From contig NZ_MAYU01000001.1 in the NCBI RefSeq assembly GCF_001685025.1, positions 467,359 through 531,358 on the forward strand: 64,000 nucleotides of DNA. Direction: 5' to 3'. Positions within the stretch are counted from its first letter, which is position 1, and every line of letters starts with the position of its first letter. Shown here piece by piece: positions 16,372-25,836 of this stretch. The translations under genes were made by a program, and so were the position numbers. Source of the DNA: Bacillus sp. FJAT-27225 (lineage in GTDB: Bacteria > Bacillota > Bacilli > Bacillales > Cytobacillaceae). The notes beneath the pieces were generated by a model. It saw only the letters and a program-made list of their open reading frames with translations, was not told the DNA's origin and did no database searches.

Positions 16372-17616
16372 GTGGCGAAAAAAAATAACGGCATGACAGT
16401 TGCCGCCATTGGCTCAATCCCATTAATTATGACACTGGGAAATTCGATGCTAATTCCGATATTGCCCCAAATGAAGACCGAGCTGGGGCTATCCCAGCTG
16501 CAGGCCAGCTTAACCATAACCGTCTTTTCAATTGCAGCGGCTATTTTTATCCCCATCCTTGGATACCTGTCAGACAGATATTCAAGAAAAATCATCATTT
16601 TACCTGCACTGCTCCTATACGGGATTGGCGGGCTTTTGGCGGGCTTTGCTTCTTCCGCTATTAGCAATCCATACTGGCTGATTCTTACTGGCAGGATATT
16701 GCAGGGAATTGGTGCAGCAGGAACCGCTCCTATTGCAATGGCATTGACAGGTGATCTCTTTAAGGGCGGGGAGCAAAGCCGGGTGCTAGGGATTGTTGAG
16801 GCCTCAAATGGACTTGGAAAAGTGCTGTCACCTATTCTCGGTTCACTGTTCGGCCTTATCACATGGTTTGCGGTATTTTTCGCCTTCCCTGCAATTTGTT
16901 CTATTTCGATTTTGCTTACATTGTTTTTTATAAAAGAAAAAAGCCATAAGCAGGCACCACCTCCATTTGGTAAGTACATGCGGGGGCTCGGCAGCGTTTT
17001 TAAGTTTGAAGGCCGCTGGCTTTTCACAACCTATTTGGCAGGAGCTACATGTCTTTTCACGCTATTCGGTATCCTTTTTTACTTATCGGATGTTCTTGAA
17101 CAACAATACAAGATAGACGGAGTAATCAAAGGACTTATTCTTGCTATCCCTTTATTGGTTATGGGGATAACGTCTTACATTACTGGCAGCAAGATAGGCA
17201 AAAATACTGCAGCTATGAAAAAGCTTATCGTGTTAGGGTTAACGTTCATGACTGTCTCTTATGCGTTGCTTGTTTTCTTTGAAAAGTTAATTCCTTTTCT
17301 AATTGTCCTCGTTCTAAGCAGTGTTGGAACTGGACTAGTGCTGCCATGCTTAAATAGCTTGATCACCGGATCTGTAGGAAAAGAACGGCGGGGTTTTGTC
17401 ACATCTTTGTATGGTTCTGTCCGGTTTATCGGGGTTGCAATTGGGCCGCCAATCTTTACGCGATTAATGGAATGGTCAAGGACGGGGATGTTTCTTTCCA
17501 TTGCTTCCTTAACTCTTGTGGTAGCACTGCTATGCTTACTGTTAATCCACGTGAAATCCAATAATGAAGACAAAAAGGATAAGAGCAAGTATTCATTCCG
17601 GTACAATTATGTATAG
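16372..17616 (+). CDS. MFS efflux transporter (DHA1-like)
   Basis: 414 residues, twelve predicted membrane helices. Motif [16 protein letters not shown] lies between TM2 and TM3, and motif C-like [19 protein letters not shown] in TM4-5; these suggest a proton-coupled drug exporter. The GTG at 16372 follows AAAGGAAGTG. It is strikingly similar to the truncated gene at 63232 ([18 protein letters not shown] against [18 protein letters not shown]), so the two are paralogues within 47 kb. It converges on the YitT-like gene with only 3 bp between stops. Substrate unknown. Confidence 0.88.
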   Translation: MAKKNNGMTVAAIGSIPLIMTLGNSMLIPILPQMKTELGLSQLQASLTITVFSIAAAIFIPILGYLSDRYSRKIIILPALLLYGIGGLLAGFASSAISNPYWLILTGRILQGIGAAGTAPIAMALTGDLFKGGEQSRVLGIVEASNGLGKVLSPILGSLFGLITWFAVFFAFPAICSISILLTLFFIKEKSHKQAPPPFGKYMRGLGSVFKFEGRWLFTTYLAGATCLFTLFGILFYLSDVLEQQYKIDGVIKGLILAIPLLVMGITSYITGSKIGKNTAAMKKLIVLGLTFMTVSYALLVFFEKLIPFLIVLVLSSVGTGLVLPCLNSLITGSVGKERRGFVTSLYGSVRFIGVAIGPPIFTRLMEWSRTGMFLSIASLTLVVALLCLLLIHVKSNNEDKKDKSKYSFRYNYV

Positions 17617-17619
17617 CAG

Positions 17620-18237
17620 TCACTTTTTTCGAAAGGCTAGAGAATACGCGCTATAGAGGCGGATTTTAAAGACGATATCAACAATCCGTGCTGATATCCA
17701 CTGGCTTATTAAAGCCTGAATGATGATCTCCCATGCAATAATGGAGGCAGTCAGTATAAAAATGCAGCCATTGATCCAAAATAATGGTTTTCCCGGTAAA
17801 ATTCCTTTTATATTTGAAATGATCAGGGCAAGAACACCTACTCCACCATTTGATACACCCTGCCTTAATAGCAGGCCTACTCCTGCTCCAAGGAAAAGTG
17901 AACCGATGAGTAAATCAATCCAGACATTCCGAAACGGGATGTCTATTGTTTTTTGGGTAACATAAATGGAAGCAGATGTGACCGTAATAGCAAACATTGT
18001 CCAAAGTGTACTCTCATTGCCAAGGTATTTAATGGCGAGCACAAGCATTGAAAAGTTTACAGCCCAAAGCGCCAAACCCATATCAAGATGGAGAAAATAA
18101 TGCAGCAAGACGGCAAGGCCTCCCGCTCCCCCCGATGGAATGCTATGAGGAAACAAGAAAAGGCCCATACCCATCCCCTGGATGACGCCTCCTGCCATAA
18201 CCAATCCACCTTTCCTTGCAAATCTGCGCATTTTCAT
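17620..18237 (-). CDS. YitT family membrane protein, short form
   Basis: 205 residues with about five hydrophobic segments of the YitT (DUF161) fold: PSGGAGGLAVLLHYFLHLDM, GNESTLWTMFA, and GVGLLLRQGVSNGGVGVLAL with the family's GGVG motif. The usual C-terminal DUF2179 domain is missing, so this is a transmembrane-only version. GGAG lies 7 nt before the ATG. YitT proteins have been linked to amino-acid efflux in some species, but no substrate can be inferred here. Confidence 0.82.
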   Translation of the reverse strand: MKMRRFARKGGLVMAGGVIQGMGMGLFLFPHSIPSGGAGGLAVLLHYFLHLDMGLALWAVNFSMLVLAIKYLGNESTLWTMFAITVTSASIYVTQKTIDIPFRNVWIDLLIGSLFLGAGVGLLLRQGVSNGGVGVLALIISNIKGILPGKPLFWINGCIFILTASIIAWEIIIQALISQWISARIVDIVFKIRLYSAYSLAFRKK

Positions 18238-18496
18238 TTTGTTTCTCCTCGAATGATTAGATGTTCCATTTTATTCAAGAAGGATGAAAAGTAGTACAGG
18301 CCATGGCAAACTCGTAATGGGGTTTGTTCTTTCCATTCAATTTTTCTTTGTCTTTAATAGGTTATTCGAGTTGAAGCTTGCCTTTATTGTTTAGCGGCAA
18401 GCAGGAAAAGGAACAGTTTTTATAAAGGATGTCCTCCATATAATTAAGGAGACTTCAGGGCATTTTATAAAAGGATGCTATCCGGAGGTGAATCAG

Positions 18497-19030
18497 TTGA
18501 AAAAAGCGGTTTTTCTCGACCGGGATGGTGTTTTGAATGAGGTTCTCACCAAACGGGTTAAATTTGTAAATACCCCAAAGCAACTATTCATGCTCGAAGG
18601 TGCCGCAGATGCGGTTGCTGAACTGACAAAAGCAGGCTACCCAGTATTCATTGTCACAAATCAAGGTGGAATTGGCTTGGGATTTATGACAGAGCACAAG
18701 TTACAAAAAGTCCACCAGCGGCTAATTGAGTTAATTAAAGAAAAAGGCGGGATGATTACCGATATTGCATATTGTCCACATAAACCTACTGAAGGGTGCT
18801 TATGCCGAAAACCAAAACCAGGAATGCTTGAGCATTTAGCAAAAAAACATCAACTAGATTTGCCTGGGTCTGTCATGGTGGGAGATCACGAACGTGACAT
18901 TGAATCGGGAAAAGCAGCCGGATGTAAAACAGTATTTATTGGTGAGGGCGAAACAACTGCTGATGAAAGCGCACCCACATTATATTCCGCTATTCAGCCA
19001 ATCCTGGACCTGCTTAAGAAAGATGCATAA
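18497..19030 (+). CDS. gmhB: D,D-heptose 1,7-bisphosphate phosphatase-like HAD hydrolase
   Basis: A HAD phosphatase of the HisB-N/GmhB branch, 177 aa. Motif I FLDRDGVLNE holds the nucleophile Asp and the acid/base Asp; motif II is IVTNQ; motif III is the Lys of RKPKPGM; motif IV is VGDHERDI. The structural zinc loop CPHKPTEGCLC is intact. TTG at 18497 has GGAGG 8 nt upstream and gives the normal MKKAVFLDRDG start; a GTG at 18488 would overlap the ribosome-binding site. No heptose pathway genes are nearby, so the true substrate may be another sugar phosphate. Confidence 0.87.
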   Translation: MKKAVFLDRDGVLNEVLTKRVKFVNTPKQLFMLEGAADAVAELTKAGYPVFIVTNQGGIGLGFMTEHKLQKVHQRLIELIKEKGGMITDIAYCPHKPTEGCLCRKPKPGMLEHLAKKHQLDLPGSVMVGDHERDIESGKAAGCKTVFIGEGETTADESAPTLYSAIQPILDLLKKDA

Positions 19031-19080
19031 TTTATTCTAAAAGCTATGTTAATGAATATTGCATTGTTGATTATTCTCAT

Positions 19081-19480
19081 TGTTGATTGGAGTGGAAGGC
19101 GTCAAGACCCGTTAGAAAATGTAATTTTCAAAAGCCGTGATTATTACAACATACTCAGGATGCTTATTCTGGATGAAAACTAGCTAGGAGCGGCAGCTAG
19201 ACAGGCTCCTAATGTGCTCCTACGCCATAGAGGACTCGAGAAGCTTATCTGCAACTCGTCGCAAAGCTGCATGGCGTTATTCAAATATGTTTCTCTTGAA
19301 GCTGTTCATGTAATAGCTTACGGCTTCGGAAAGCGGTACGCCTTGTGACAGTCAAAAAGTGCCTCGAGACAGGCAAAAACGCCTGTCTCTCCGATGATTA
19401 TTCATGGGAGCTTTCCTTTGTGTCGTCTCTGCGATGATTATTTCATGGGAGCTTTCCTTTGAGAAGCGGAAATCAACAAC
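19081..19480 (-). repeat. Copy of the GTTGATTTCCGC repeat family, reverse orientation, about 400 bp
   Basis: The left edge, TGTTGATTGGAGTGGAAGGC then CGTTAGAAAATG, matches the reverse complement of the right end of the copy at 59591. The right edge, GAAGCGGAAATCAACAAC, is the complement of its left end. The interior is unlike the other copies. It holds a hairpin GAGACAGGC/GCCTGTCTC (19366-19389) and a 40-bp tandem duplication (TCTCTsCGATGATTATT..CATGGGAGC at 19386 and 19426). No gene in this gap. Confidence 0.65.
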
Positions 19481-19516
19481 ATTGTTAACTAGCCATATTA
19501 AAAGGAGGAAACAATA

Positions 19517-19765
19517 ATGGATCAATCATTACAATACTTGAGGGAAATTATTTCAAATTACACTGAAGGACACGGACAGGGAAAACGGATTTACGATATG
19601 CTTGAGAAAAACTTTACTTCTGAAGAGGAATTTGTGCGAAGTTTATCCGATAAAGATATTCAATTTTTAAATTCTATTTTACCGGAAGAAATCAATTATG
19701 CCCGGGATGAACAAGATGACTTACGGGCCAACCACTTAAACAATGTCTATGAACAGCTTATATAA
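19517..19765 (+). CDS. csgA: Sporulation-specific small protein CsgA
   Basis: 82 residues, the same length as B. subtilis CsgA, a sigma-G-dependent forespore protein. The shared frame is MDQSLQYLREIISNY near the start, EEEFVRSLSDKDIQFLN in the middle and EINYARDEQDDLRANHLNNV split before the last VYEQLI. AAAGGAGG lies 8 nt before the ATG. It is single-gene and follows the repeat element; its role in spores is not known. Confidence 0.85.
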   Translation: MDQSLQYLREIISNYTEGHGQGKRIYDMLEKNFTSEEEFVRSLSDKDIQFLNSILPEEINYARDEQDDLRANHLNNVYEQLI

Positions 19766-19952
19766 ATCTCCAATCAACTGAATCGGCATGATTATCATAA
19801 GATCGTATAGGAAATATATCCTTACCTATTTCCCAGGCAAGCGCAAGTACTGACAAAAAGCGATGAATGCAAGAGGATCTTTCGCCAGACAAAGACAATC
19901 TATTCTGTTTTTCAACAAACATCTTCGATTCCTTTTTATAAGAGGTGTATGT

Positions 19953-21221
19953 ATGGATAAAAACCTAAAGGATTCTATCGAAAAGTGGTCCCACTCTTTT
20001 GAACATGCAGATGATTTGGATTCTCTTATTGAAAAAATGGGCGAAGCGAAAATCGTCCTCCTTGGTGAGGCTTCCCACGGCACATCCGAATTTTACACAC
20101 TTCGTACTGAGATAACAAAAAAACTTATTCAAGAAAAAGGTTTCTCATTTATTGCAGTTGAAGGGGACTGGCCTTCTTGCCAATCGATTAATACCTATAT
20201 CAAATCCCATCATGATGAGAGAAGTCCTGAAGAAGTATTAAAGGCTTTTCACAGATGGCCAACATGGATGTGGGCCAATAAAGAAATTGTTTCTCTAATA
20301 AAATGGCTAAAACAATATAACAACAAAAGCAATAAAGGACCCCAAGCCGGCTTTTATGGCCTTGATGTTTACAGCCTGTGGGAATCCATGGACGAAATTA
20401 TGAACTACCTAAAAAAAATAAATTCCCCAGAACTATCTGCTGCTTTAAAGGCGTTTTCTTGTTTTGAGCCATTTAACCGAAATAATGAAACATATGCTAT
20501 CTCCGCAGGCTATCTTTCAGAAGGCTGTTCAGATGAAGTGGTTGACCTGTTATCAAAAATCAGAAAATCAAAGATTGTGGATCCAAACGACCCTGAAGCG
20601 GAGCTGAATCTTGAAGTTAATGCACTGGTTACTGCCAACGCTGAACAATATTACCGCTTGATGGTTCTTAGTGATTCCGAATCATGGAATACAAGAGATT
20701 TGCATATGGTCGAAGCTTTGAATGCGATACTGAAGTTCTACGGACCAGACGCTAAAGCAATTATTTGGGAGCATAATACCCATGTTGGCGATGCGCGAGC
20801 AACTGATATGAAGCAAGCTGGTATGCTGAATGTCGGCCAAATTGTCAGAGAGCAATATAAAAAGAAAGAAATATTTATAACAGGATTTGGCACCCATCGA
20901 GGAACTGTCATTGCTGGCAGTTCGTGGGGTGCAGAACATGAAGAAATGGACGTACCTGCCGCCCAAGCGTTCAGCTGGGAAGATGCATTATATCAAGCAG
21001 GCTCCTTTAATAAATGGATTTTATTTACTGATGAGAACAGGAATGAGTTCTCACAAAAGATTGGCCACCGAGCAATTGGAGTTGTTTATGATCCTGAATA
21101 TGAACAATTTGGAAATTACGTCCCTTCAATTATTTCGGAAAGATATGATGCCTTTATTTATGTTGATGAATCATTTGCTTTAAAGCCGCTCGATATATTT
21201 AAAGGGCCAGAAATCCTGTAG
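19953..21221 (+). CDS. Erythromycin esterase family protein
   Basis: 422 residues of the EreA/EreB superfamily (PF05139). It has the conserved LLGEASHGTSEFYTLR with the catalytic-base His, VEGDWPSC, PTWMWANKEI, YGLDVYSLW and IIWEHNTHVGDARATDM. EreA/B hydrolyse the macrolide lactone, but most chromosomal Bacillus members have not been shown to do so; related proteins may act on other esters. A longer frame begins at 19863, but ATG at 19953 follows AGAGGTG and starts where homologues do. It ends at a shared bidirectional terminator. Confidence 0.9.
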   Translation: MDKNLKDSIEKWSHSFEHADDLDSLIEKMGEAKIVLLGEASHGTSEFYTLRTEITKKLIQEKGFSFIAVEGDWPSCQSINTYIKSHHDERSPEEVLKAFHRWPTWMWANKEIVSLIKWLKQYNNKSNKGPQAGFYGLDVYSLWESMDEIMNYLKKINSPELSAALKAFSCFEPFNRNNETYAISAGYLSEGCSDEVVDLLSKIRKSKIVDPNDPEAELNLEVNALVTANAEQYYRLMVLSDSESWNTRDLHMVEALNAILKFYGPDAKAIIWEHNTHVGDARATDMKQAGMLNVGQIVREQYKKKEIFITGFGTHRGTVIAGSSWGAEHEEMDVPAAQAFSWEDALYQAGSFNKWILFTDENRNEFSQKIGHRAIGVVYDPEYEQFGNYVPSIISERYDAFIYVDESFALKPLDIFKGPEIL

Positions 21222-21233
21222 AACAAAAAAAGA

Positions 21234-21261
21234 AGCGCATTTCAAAACAAATGCGCTTCAC
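21234..21261. terminator. Bidirectional terminator
   Basis: GAAGCGCATTT/AAATGCGCTTC with a 6-nt loop, A-run on the left and T-rich on the right, between the convergent genes ending at 21221 and 21265. Confidence 0.85.
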
Positions 21262-21264
21262 CTA

Positions 21265-21873
21265 TTATTGTTTTTGTACAATCGGATTATCAAAATTATC
21301 TTTTACCTTCAGTCCCAGATCTTCAATTACTCCATCAATCCGCGGCTTTGCTTCGTAAAACTTTTTGGTATTGCGAAGTTCAACTTTTTTCCCATCAACG
21401 GTGGTAAAAGTGTACCGATCAAGGCTAACTTGCCCTTGAATACTTTTCACATATACTTTTTTGACAGCTTTAAATTCGGTCCATTGGTAATCCTTAACCC
21501 CAATTCCCGCAGCTTCGTTCAAATATACCCCTTTTTCATCCGCGTAATAATAGTGATCAATCCCTGCAGCCAGGAATGGAATGCATAACAAAATCCCCAC
21601 AGCCAAAAGATGTGGCAAGTTTTTATGTTCCCATTTCCAATTGGCAAAAATATAGGCGGCCATTGCTAACGCTGCCAAAAACATTCCGGCCATAAAAATC
21701 AAATAAGCCGGTGCTGGGGTTTCAAAAAACCAATAGTCCCTTTTATAAAAGAACAGACTTTGAATGGAAGCGACAATCACAAACGGAGCAAATAAGCTGC
21801 TTATAAATAATATAATCGTGTATGCAACCATTTTTACGTTTTTATCTTCGGCTGCACCTGTATTTGCAAACAC
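21265..21873 (-). CDS. Membrane protein with three helices and a C-terminal soluble domain, unknown
   Basis: 202 residues. Three hydrophobic helices (about 14-38, 57-80, 88-106) are followed by about 95 soluble residues with beta-rich character (VYLNEAAGIGVKDYQWTEF, YTFTTVDGKKVELRNTKKF). This resembles a pleckstrin-like or DUF-type exposed domain, but I do not recognise a named family. GTG start with AAGGGGGAAG upstream. It is followed by ltaE in the opposite order with a 27-bp gap, so the two may be cotranscribed. Confidence 0.7.
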   Translation of the reverse strand: MFANTGAAEDKNVKMVAYTIILFISSLFAPFVIVASIQSLFFYKRDYWFFETPAPAYLIFMAGMFLAALAMAAYIFANWKWEHKNLPHLLAVGILLCIPFLAAGIDHYYYADEKGVYLNEAAGIGVKDYQWTEFKAVKKVYVKSIQGQVSLDRYTFTTVDGKKVELRNTKKFYEAKPRIDGVIEDLGLKVKDNFDNPIVQKQ

Positions 21874-21900
21874 GGAACTTCCCCCTTTTACCCCTTATTC

Positions 21901-22932
21901 CTATTTAGCCTGCTCTACAACTTTACGTATTGAAAATAGAGCTGAATCGATATCTTCCTTTTTCACATCATAGTTTGTGACTAGCCTGACGAAGCCGGGT
22001 CCAACTGAACCTAAAAGGATTCCCTTTTCCTTCAGCCTTTCTACAAACACCTTTTCATTTAAACCTGTCCCTCTAACATCAGCGACAACAATATTGGTTT
22101 CAACTTTATTGGCGATGCCCATTCCGGAAATATTTAAAATTCCATCTGCTAGGATTCTCGCATTTTCGTGATCCTCAGCCAACCGGCCTGTCATTTTGGT
22201 TAACGCCACCAGGCCGGGCGCTGCGATGACACCAGCCTGGCGCATTCCGCCGCCCAGGCGTTTTCTCCACTTCCGGGCTTTTCGAATAAAGTCGGTACTG
22301 CCGGCAAGCAACGAACCAACCGGTGCACCAAGTCCTTTCGATAAACAGACCTGCACAGTGTCTGAATGGCCTGCAAGTTTGGCAACAGGGACACCTAGCG
22401 CTGCGGCAGCGTTAAAGAGCCTTGCCCCATCAATATGAACGGGAACGTGGTATCGTTTTCCAACCGTATGTATCGCTTCCATTTGCTCCATGGAAAGGAC
22501 TGATCCCCCTGACCGGTTATGCGTGTTCTCAAGGCAAATTAATCCGGTTTCAGGAAAATGTATGTCATCCTCCCTGATTGCCGATTCCACAAGGCCGGGA
22601 TCCATGGCACCCCGAATTCCTTTGATTGTCCTCGTTTGTACACCCGCAAACGCCGACGCAGTCGCTGCCTCATAGTAAAATATATGGGATTCTTCCTCAA
22701 GGATGATCTCCTGGCCAGATCTGCAATGGACAAGGATGGCCAGCTGGTTTCCCTGCGTCCCGCTTGTTACAAATAAAGCTTCTTCCTTGCCAAGCATTTC
22801 TGCTGCTGTTTCTTCTAGCTTTTTGACAGTCGGATCTTCTCCATACACATCATCCCCAACCTCAGCCTGATAGGCAGCGAGACGCATTTCCTCTGTAGGT
22901 TTTGTAACCGTATCGCTTCTTAAATCTATCAC
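21901..22932 (-). CDS. ltaE: Low-specificity L-threonine aldolase
   Basis: PLP enzyme of fold type I cleaving L-threonine/L-allo-threonine to glycine and acetaldehyde. The N-terminus IDLRSDTVTKPTEEM, GDDVYGEDPTVKKLE, the TSGTQGNQLA loop, HIDGARLFNAA (Asp binding the pyridine nitrogen) and CLSKGLGAPVG (Schiff-base Lys) are all present. GTG at 22930-22932 has AGGGGAG 8 nt upstream and gives the standard MIDLRSD start; an earlier GTG at 22941 would lie too close to the ribosome-binding site. 343 aa is normal. Confidence 0.95.
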   Translation of the reverse strand: MIDLRSDTVTKPTEEMRLAAYQAEVGDDVYGEDPTVKKLEETAAEMLGKEEALFVTSGTQGNQLAILVHCRSGQEIILEEESHIFYYEAATASAFAGVQTRTIKGIRGAMDPGLVESAIREDDIHFPETGLICLENTHNRSGGSVLSMEQMEAIHTVGKRYHVPVHIDGARLFNAAAALGVPVAKLAGHSDTVQVCLSKGLGAPVGSLLAGSTDFIRKARKWRKRLGGGMRQAGVIAAPGLVALTKMTGRLAEDHENARILADGILNISGMGIANKVETNIVVADVRGTGLNEKVFVERLKEKGILLGSVGPGFVRLVTNYDVKKEDIDSALFSIRKVVEQAK

Positions 22933-23021
22933 ACATCCCACTCCCCTTTATAAAAGTGTTAAATCCTTCCTTTATTCTACTATTCTACCTCACCTGAAGT
23001 GGAAATGGGAGAAAAATAAAA

Positions 23022-23046
23022 AGGAACGGACTTAACTCCCGTTCCT
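23022..23046 (-). terminator. Terminator of ktrC
   Basis: AGGAACGG/CCGTTCCT hairpin; minus-strand continuation TTTTTATTTTT. Confidence 0.8.
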
Positions 23047-23049
23047 CGT

Positions 23050-23703
23050 TCAATTAAGATTTCCAAACCGCTCCAAATCCCTATTTTCACCTATAACGAC
23101 AAGAACATCCCCTTCAAGGATAGTTTCGTCGGGTGCGGGGGATATATTGATTTTCTTTCCATGCTTAATGGCAATAACACTGAGATTGTATCTTGCGCGA
23201 AGATCCAGGTCTCTAAGCGTTCTTTGGGTCATCGATGGCGGAATTTTCATTTCCTCGACGCTATAATCATTGGACAACTCGATAAAATTCAACACATTCG
23301 GAGAGATCAACATATGGGCGACCCGTTCTCCCATATCCCGCTCCGGGAAAATGACCCAATCGGCACCTACCTTCTCCAGCACCTGGCCGTGAGGTTTGCT
23401 GATCGCCTTGGCAATCACCTTTTTTACGCCTTCTTCCTTTAATAAAAGGACCGTAAGAATACTCGCTTGGATATCATTTCCAATGGCAACCACAACGGTA
23501 TCAAAATTCCTGATTCCCAGTGATTTTAGTGCATCCGGATCGGTTGAATCCGCAATAACGGCATGCGTTAGAACGGCCTGGGCATCCTCAACCCTCTCCG
23601 CATTCGTATCAACACCGAGAACCTCCTGCCCTGCTTCAATTAAGCTTTCAGCAAGACCCATCCCAAATCTTCCAAGGCCAATGACTGCATATTGATTAAT
23701 CAA
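23050..23703 (-). CDS. ktrC: Potassium uptake regulatory subunit (KtrA/KtrC family)
   Basis: Cytoplasmic gating ring protein of a Ktr K+ channel. The RCK_N Rossmann domain has GLGRFGMGLAESL and the acidic GVDTNAERV that binds ATP/ADP or NAD(H). The RCK_C domain (SVIAIKHGKKINISPAPDET, GDVLVVIGENRDLERF) is the region that binds c-di-AMP in KtrA/KtrC of other Firmicutes. TTG start with AAAGGAG-like upstream. No ktrB/ktrD lies beside it, as for B. subtilis ktrC (ykqB). KtrA is the alternative name. No c-di-AMP riboswitch was seen upstream. Confidence 0.88.
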   Translation of the reverse strand: MINQYAVIGLGRFGMGLAESLIEAGQEVLGVDTNAERVEDAQAVLTHAVIADSTDPDALKSLGIRNFDTVVVAIGNDIQASILTVLLLKEEGVKKVIAKAISKPHGQVLEKVGADWVIFPERDMGERVAHMLISPNVLNFIELSNDYSVEEMKIPPSMTQRTLRDLDLRARYNLSVIAIKHGKKINISPAPDETILEGDVLVVIGENRDLERFGNLN

Positions 23704-24000
23704 AACCTTTCACTCCTTTATGTACAGCTAATCACTCGTAGTAATAGTGGATAGAACCATCCGGATAGCTAACTAACGATATACCACCCTTTGCTCCTTG
23801 ATAATCATAATTCCAGCCTGGTAAAAAGCCAAGTCTAATTTTTCTATGGCTAAATTTCAGATAGATTGATCCACCTCAAAGGAAAATGCTAATTTTCGCC
23901 AAAGACAATGGTTTTTTAATAGACAATTTAATATACTTAAATTGTTGTGACCGCCTAAAAAGGAACGAAGGCCTCTCCCAAAGATGAAAAGGGGATTATT
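23704..24000. other. Divergent intergenic region between ktrC and the NarK-PAS gene
   Basis: About 300 bp, A/T rich, holding both promoters. No Fnr-type dyad (TGTGA-N6-TCACA), riboswitch fold or repeat was recognised; one isolated TGTGAC occurs at 23947. AAAAGGGGA before the ATG at 24001 is the ribosome-binding site of the transporter. Confidence 0.5.
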
Positions 24001-25491
24001 ATGAAACAAGGAACAAAACAATTATTGCTGCAAACCGCAAGCCTGATTGCGGGTTTTATGGTGTGGGTCATCATATCTTCATTGATGCCATTTATTGTCG
24101 TTGATTTACATATCACTTCTGTTCAAACTGCATGGGCTATTGCCATACCTGTTTTTCTCGGTTCAATTTTCCGGGTTCCAGCCGGTTACCTGACAGGCAG
24201 GCTGGGTGCACGAATTTTATTTAGTGTAAGCTTTATCATCTTAACTATTCCCATTTTGCTCATACAAAACTCAGAATCAGTTGTTTCACTGCTGGCTGCA
24301 GGCATTTTCCTAGGGTTTGGAGGAGCTGTTTTCTCGGTTGGAACTACATCCCTTCCTAAATATTTTCCTAAGTCAAACCATGGATTCATAAATGGAATAT
24401 ATGGAATCGGCACAATTGGAACCGCGCTGACCGCGTTCTTCGCTCCGTTGCTGGCTAATCAAATCGGCTGGAGGGATACAGTTGAAGCGTATCTGTACTT
24501 AGCTATTCTTTTTGCATTGGTAAACTTCCTATTCGGTGACAGACAGGAAAAAACAGAAGCAGAGCCATTAAAGGGGCAGTTTTTTGAAGTTTACAAGAAC
24601 AAAAAGCTCTGGCTGCTTTGCTTCTTTTATTTCATTACCTTTGGAGTGTTTTTGGCTTTTACGATGTATTTGCCCATTTTTATGGTGAAAAACTTTAGCT
24701 TACTCGAAATTGATGCCGGATTCAGGACAGCACTGTTTATTTTTACAAGTATTGTTTCCAGGGTAGCAGGCGGCTGGCTGGCTGATAAGCTGAATCCTTT
24801 ATATATCCTGATGGTCAGTTTTATTGGGTTGTCGAGTGCCGGGATGATCCTTTCTTTTACACCATCTCTGCCTATATTCTCATTCGTCTGCCTGATGGTA
24901 GCAATTTGTTCTGGTTTGGGCAACGGAGCCATCTTCAAGCTTGTTCCACTCTACTTTTATAAACATGCAGGAATCGTCAATGGTTTAGTTACTGCGATGG
25001 GAGGGCTTGGCGGCTTCTTCCCTCCTATAATTTTAGGGGCCATGTACAGTCTGACTGGTTATTATGCGATTGGATTTATGGCTTTATCAGAACTCGCATT
25101 AGCAGCTTTACTGTTTGTTTTATGGATGTTTTATCATGAAAGGCAAAGTATTTTTGATGAAATCTTTGCTCTAAGCCAGGATGGTATAACGGTTACAGAT
25201 CCTCAAGGAATCATCCAGAATATCAATCCTGCTTTTACGAGAATAACCGGATACACCTTGGAGGAAGTTCGCGGCAAAACGCCCAGTGTTCTTCAGTCCG
25301 GTGAACATGATAACGAATTCTACAGAAAAATGTGGGAGAACCTACTTTCGCATGGCCATTGGGAAGGGTATATTTGGAACAGGCGAAAAAACGGAGACAT
25401 TTATCAGGAATACTTAACGATTCATTCCATTAAAGATGAAACTGGCGAAACGAAAAATTATGTTGCGATGTTTAGGGAGATCAATACATAA
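24001..25491 (+). CDS. NarK-like MFS transporter with a C-terminal PAS domain
   Basis: 496 residues. Positions 1-378 form a 12-helix MFS transporter of the nitrate/nitrite porter type: FRVPAGYLTGRLGAR (Arg58) after TM2, the nitrate-signature-like GFGGAVFSVGTTSLPKYFP, and SRVAGGWLADKLN (Arg254) in the second half. The two Arg correspond by position to the nitrate-binding pair of NarK. Residues about 385-495 are a single PAS domain (DGITVTDPQGIIQNINPAFT, ITGYTLEEVRGK, W-x-G-x-I-W-N-R-RKNGD), clearly related to the three PAS domains of the kinase at 30543. No output domain follows. One continuous frame, terminator just downstream. Transport of nitrate and sensing by the PAS are inferred. Confidence 0.88.
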   Translation: MKQGTKQLLLQTASLIAGFMVWVIISSLMPFIVVDLHITSVQTAWAIAIPVFLGSIFRVPAGYLTGRLGARILFSVSFIILTIPILLIQNSESVVSLLAAGIFLGFGGAVFSVGTTSLPKYFPKSNHGFINGIYGIGTIGTALTAFFAPLLANQIGWRDTVEAYLYLAILFALVNFLFGDRQEKTEAEPLKGQFFEVYKNKKLWLLCFFYFITFGVFLAFTMYLPIFMVKNFSLLEIDAGFRTALFIFTSIVSRVAGGWLADKLNPLYILMVSFIGLSSAGMILSFTPSLPIFSFVCLMVAICSGLGNGAIFKLVPLYFYKHAGIVNGLVTAMGGLGGFFPPIILGAMYSLTGYYAIGFMALSELALAALLFVLWMFYHERQSIFDEIFALSQDGITVTDPQGIIQNINPAFTRITGYTLEEVRGKTPSVLQSGEHDNEFYRKMWENLLSHGHWEGYIWNRRKNGDIYQEYLTIHSIKDETGETKNYVAMFREINT

Positions 25492-25495
25492 GGAA

Positions 25496-25530
25496 AGGGC
25501 TGCACCTATTAGGCTGCAGCCCTCTTTATC
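25496..25530 (+). terminator. Intrinsic terminator of the NarK-PAS gene
   Basis: AGGGCTGC/GCAGCCCT stem followed by CTTTATC, 5 bp after the stop. Confidence 0.75.
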
Positions 25531-25540
25531 CGTCCTCAGG

Positions 25541-25687
25541 TCAGCGATTTGCCCTGTTTTTAAACATATTAAACAGGAACACAACTACTGCCGCAACTAA
25601 AAGCAAATGAATCAAACCGCCGGCTATGTCAAATAGAAGCCCGACAATCCAAAAAAGAACGAGCAGTCCTACAATAGTCCAAAGCAT
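25541..25687 (-). CDS. Lmo0937-like small membrane protein
   Basis: A 48-residue protein: MLWTIVGLLVLFWIVGLLFD, then the family hinge IAGGLIHLLL, then a second hydrophobic run and a basic end FKNRANR. This matches the lmo0937-type two-helix membrane peptide family of Firmicutes, often stress-induced. GGAAG lies 6 nt before the ATG. Convergent with the NarK-PAS gene. Confidence 0.8.
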   Translation of the reverse strand: MLWTIVGLLVLFWIVGLLFDIAGGLIHLLLVAAVVVFLFNMFKNRANR

Positions 25688-25807
25688 GCTAATCTTCCTT
25701 TCTTCCATTTTGATAGTAGTTTACCCATTGCACTAGATTTAAAAACAATATCACTGATTGGCATGGACATGAATAATAAGATTTTGGGGTCGATTATAAT
25801 GAATCAA

Positions 25808-25832
25808 AGAAAAAACCGCCATCTCGGCGGTT
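25808..25832 (-). terminator. Terminator of the LysM-3D protein gene
   Basis: AACCGCC/GGCGGTT stem with a 5-nt loop; the minus strand continues into TTTTTTC. Confidence 0.8.
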
Positions 25833-25836
25833 AAAT

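Noticed and set aside
23704-24000. c-di-AMP riboswitch before ktrC
   Set aside because: The gap lacks the conserved ydaO-type blocks and is too short and A/T-rich for the full fold.
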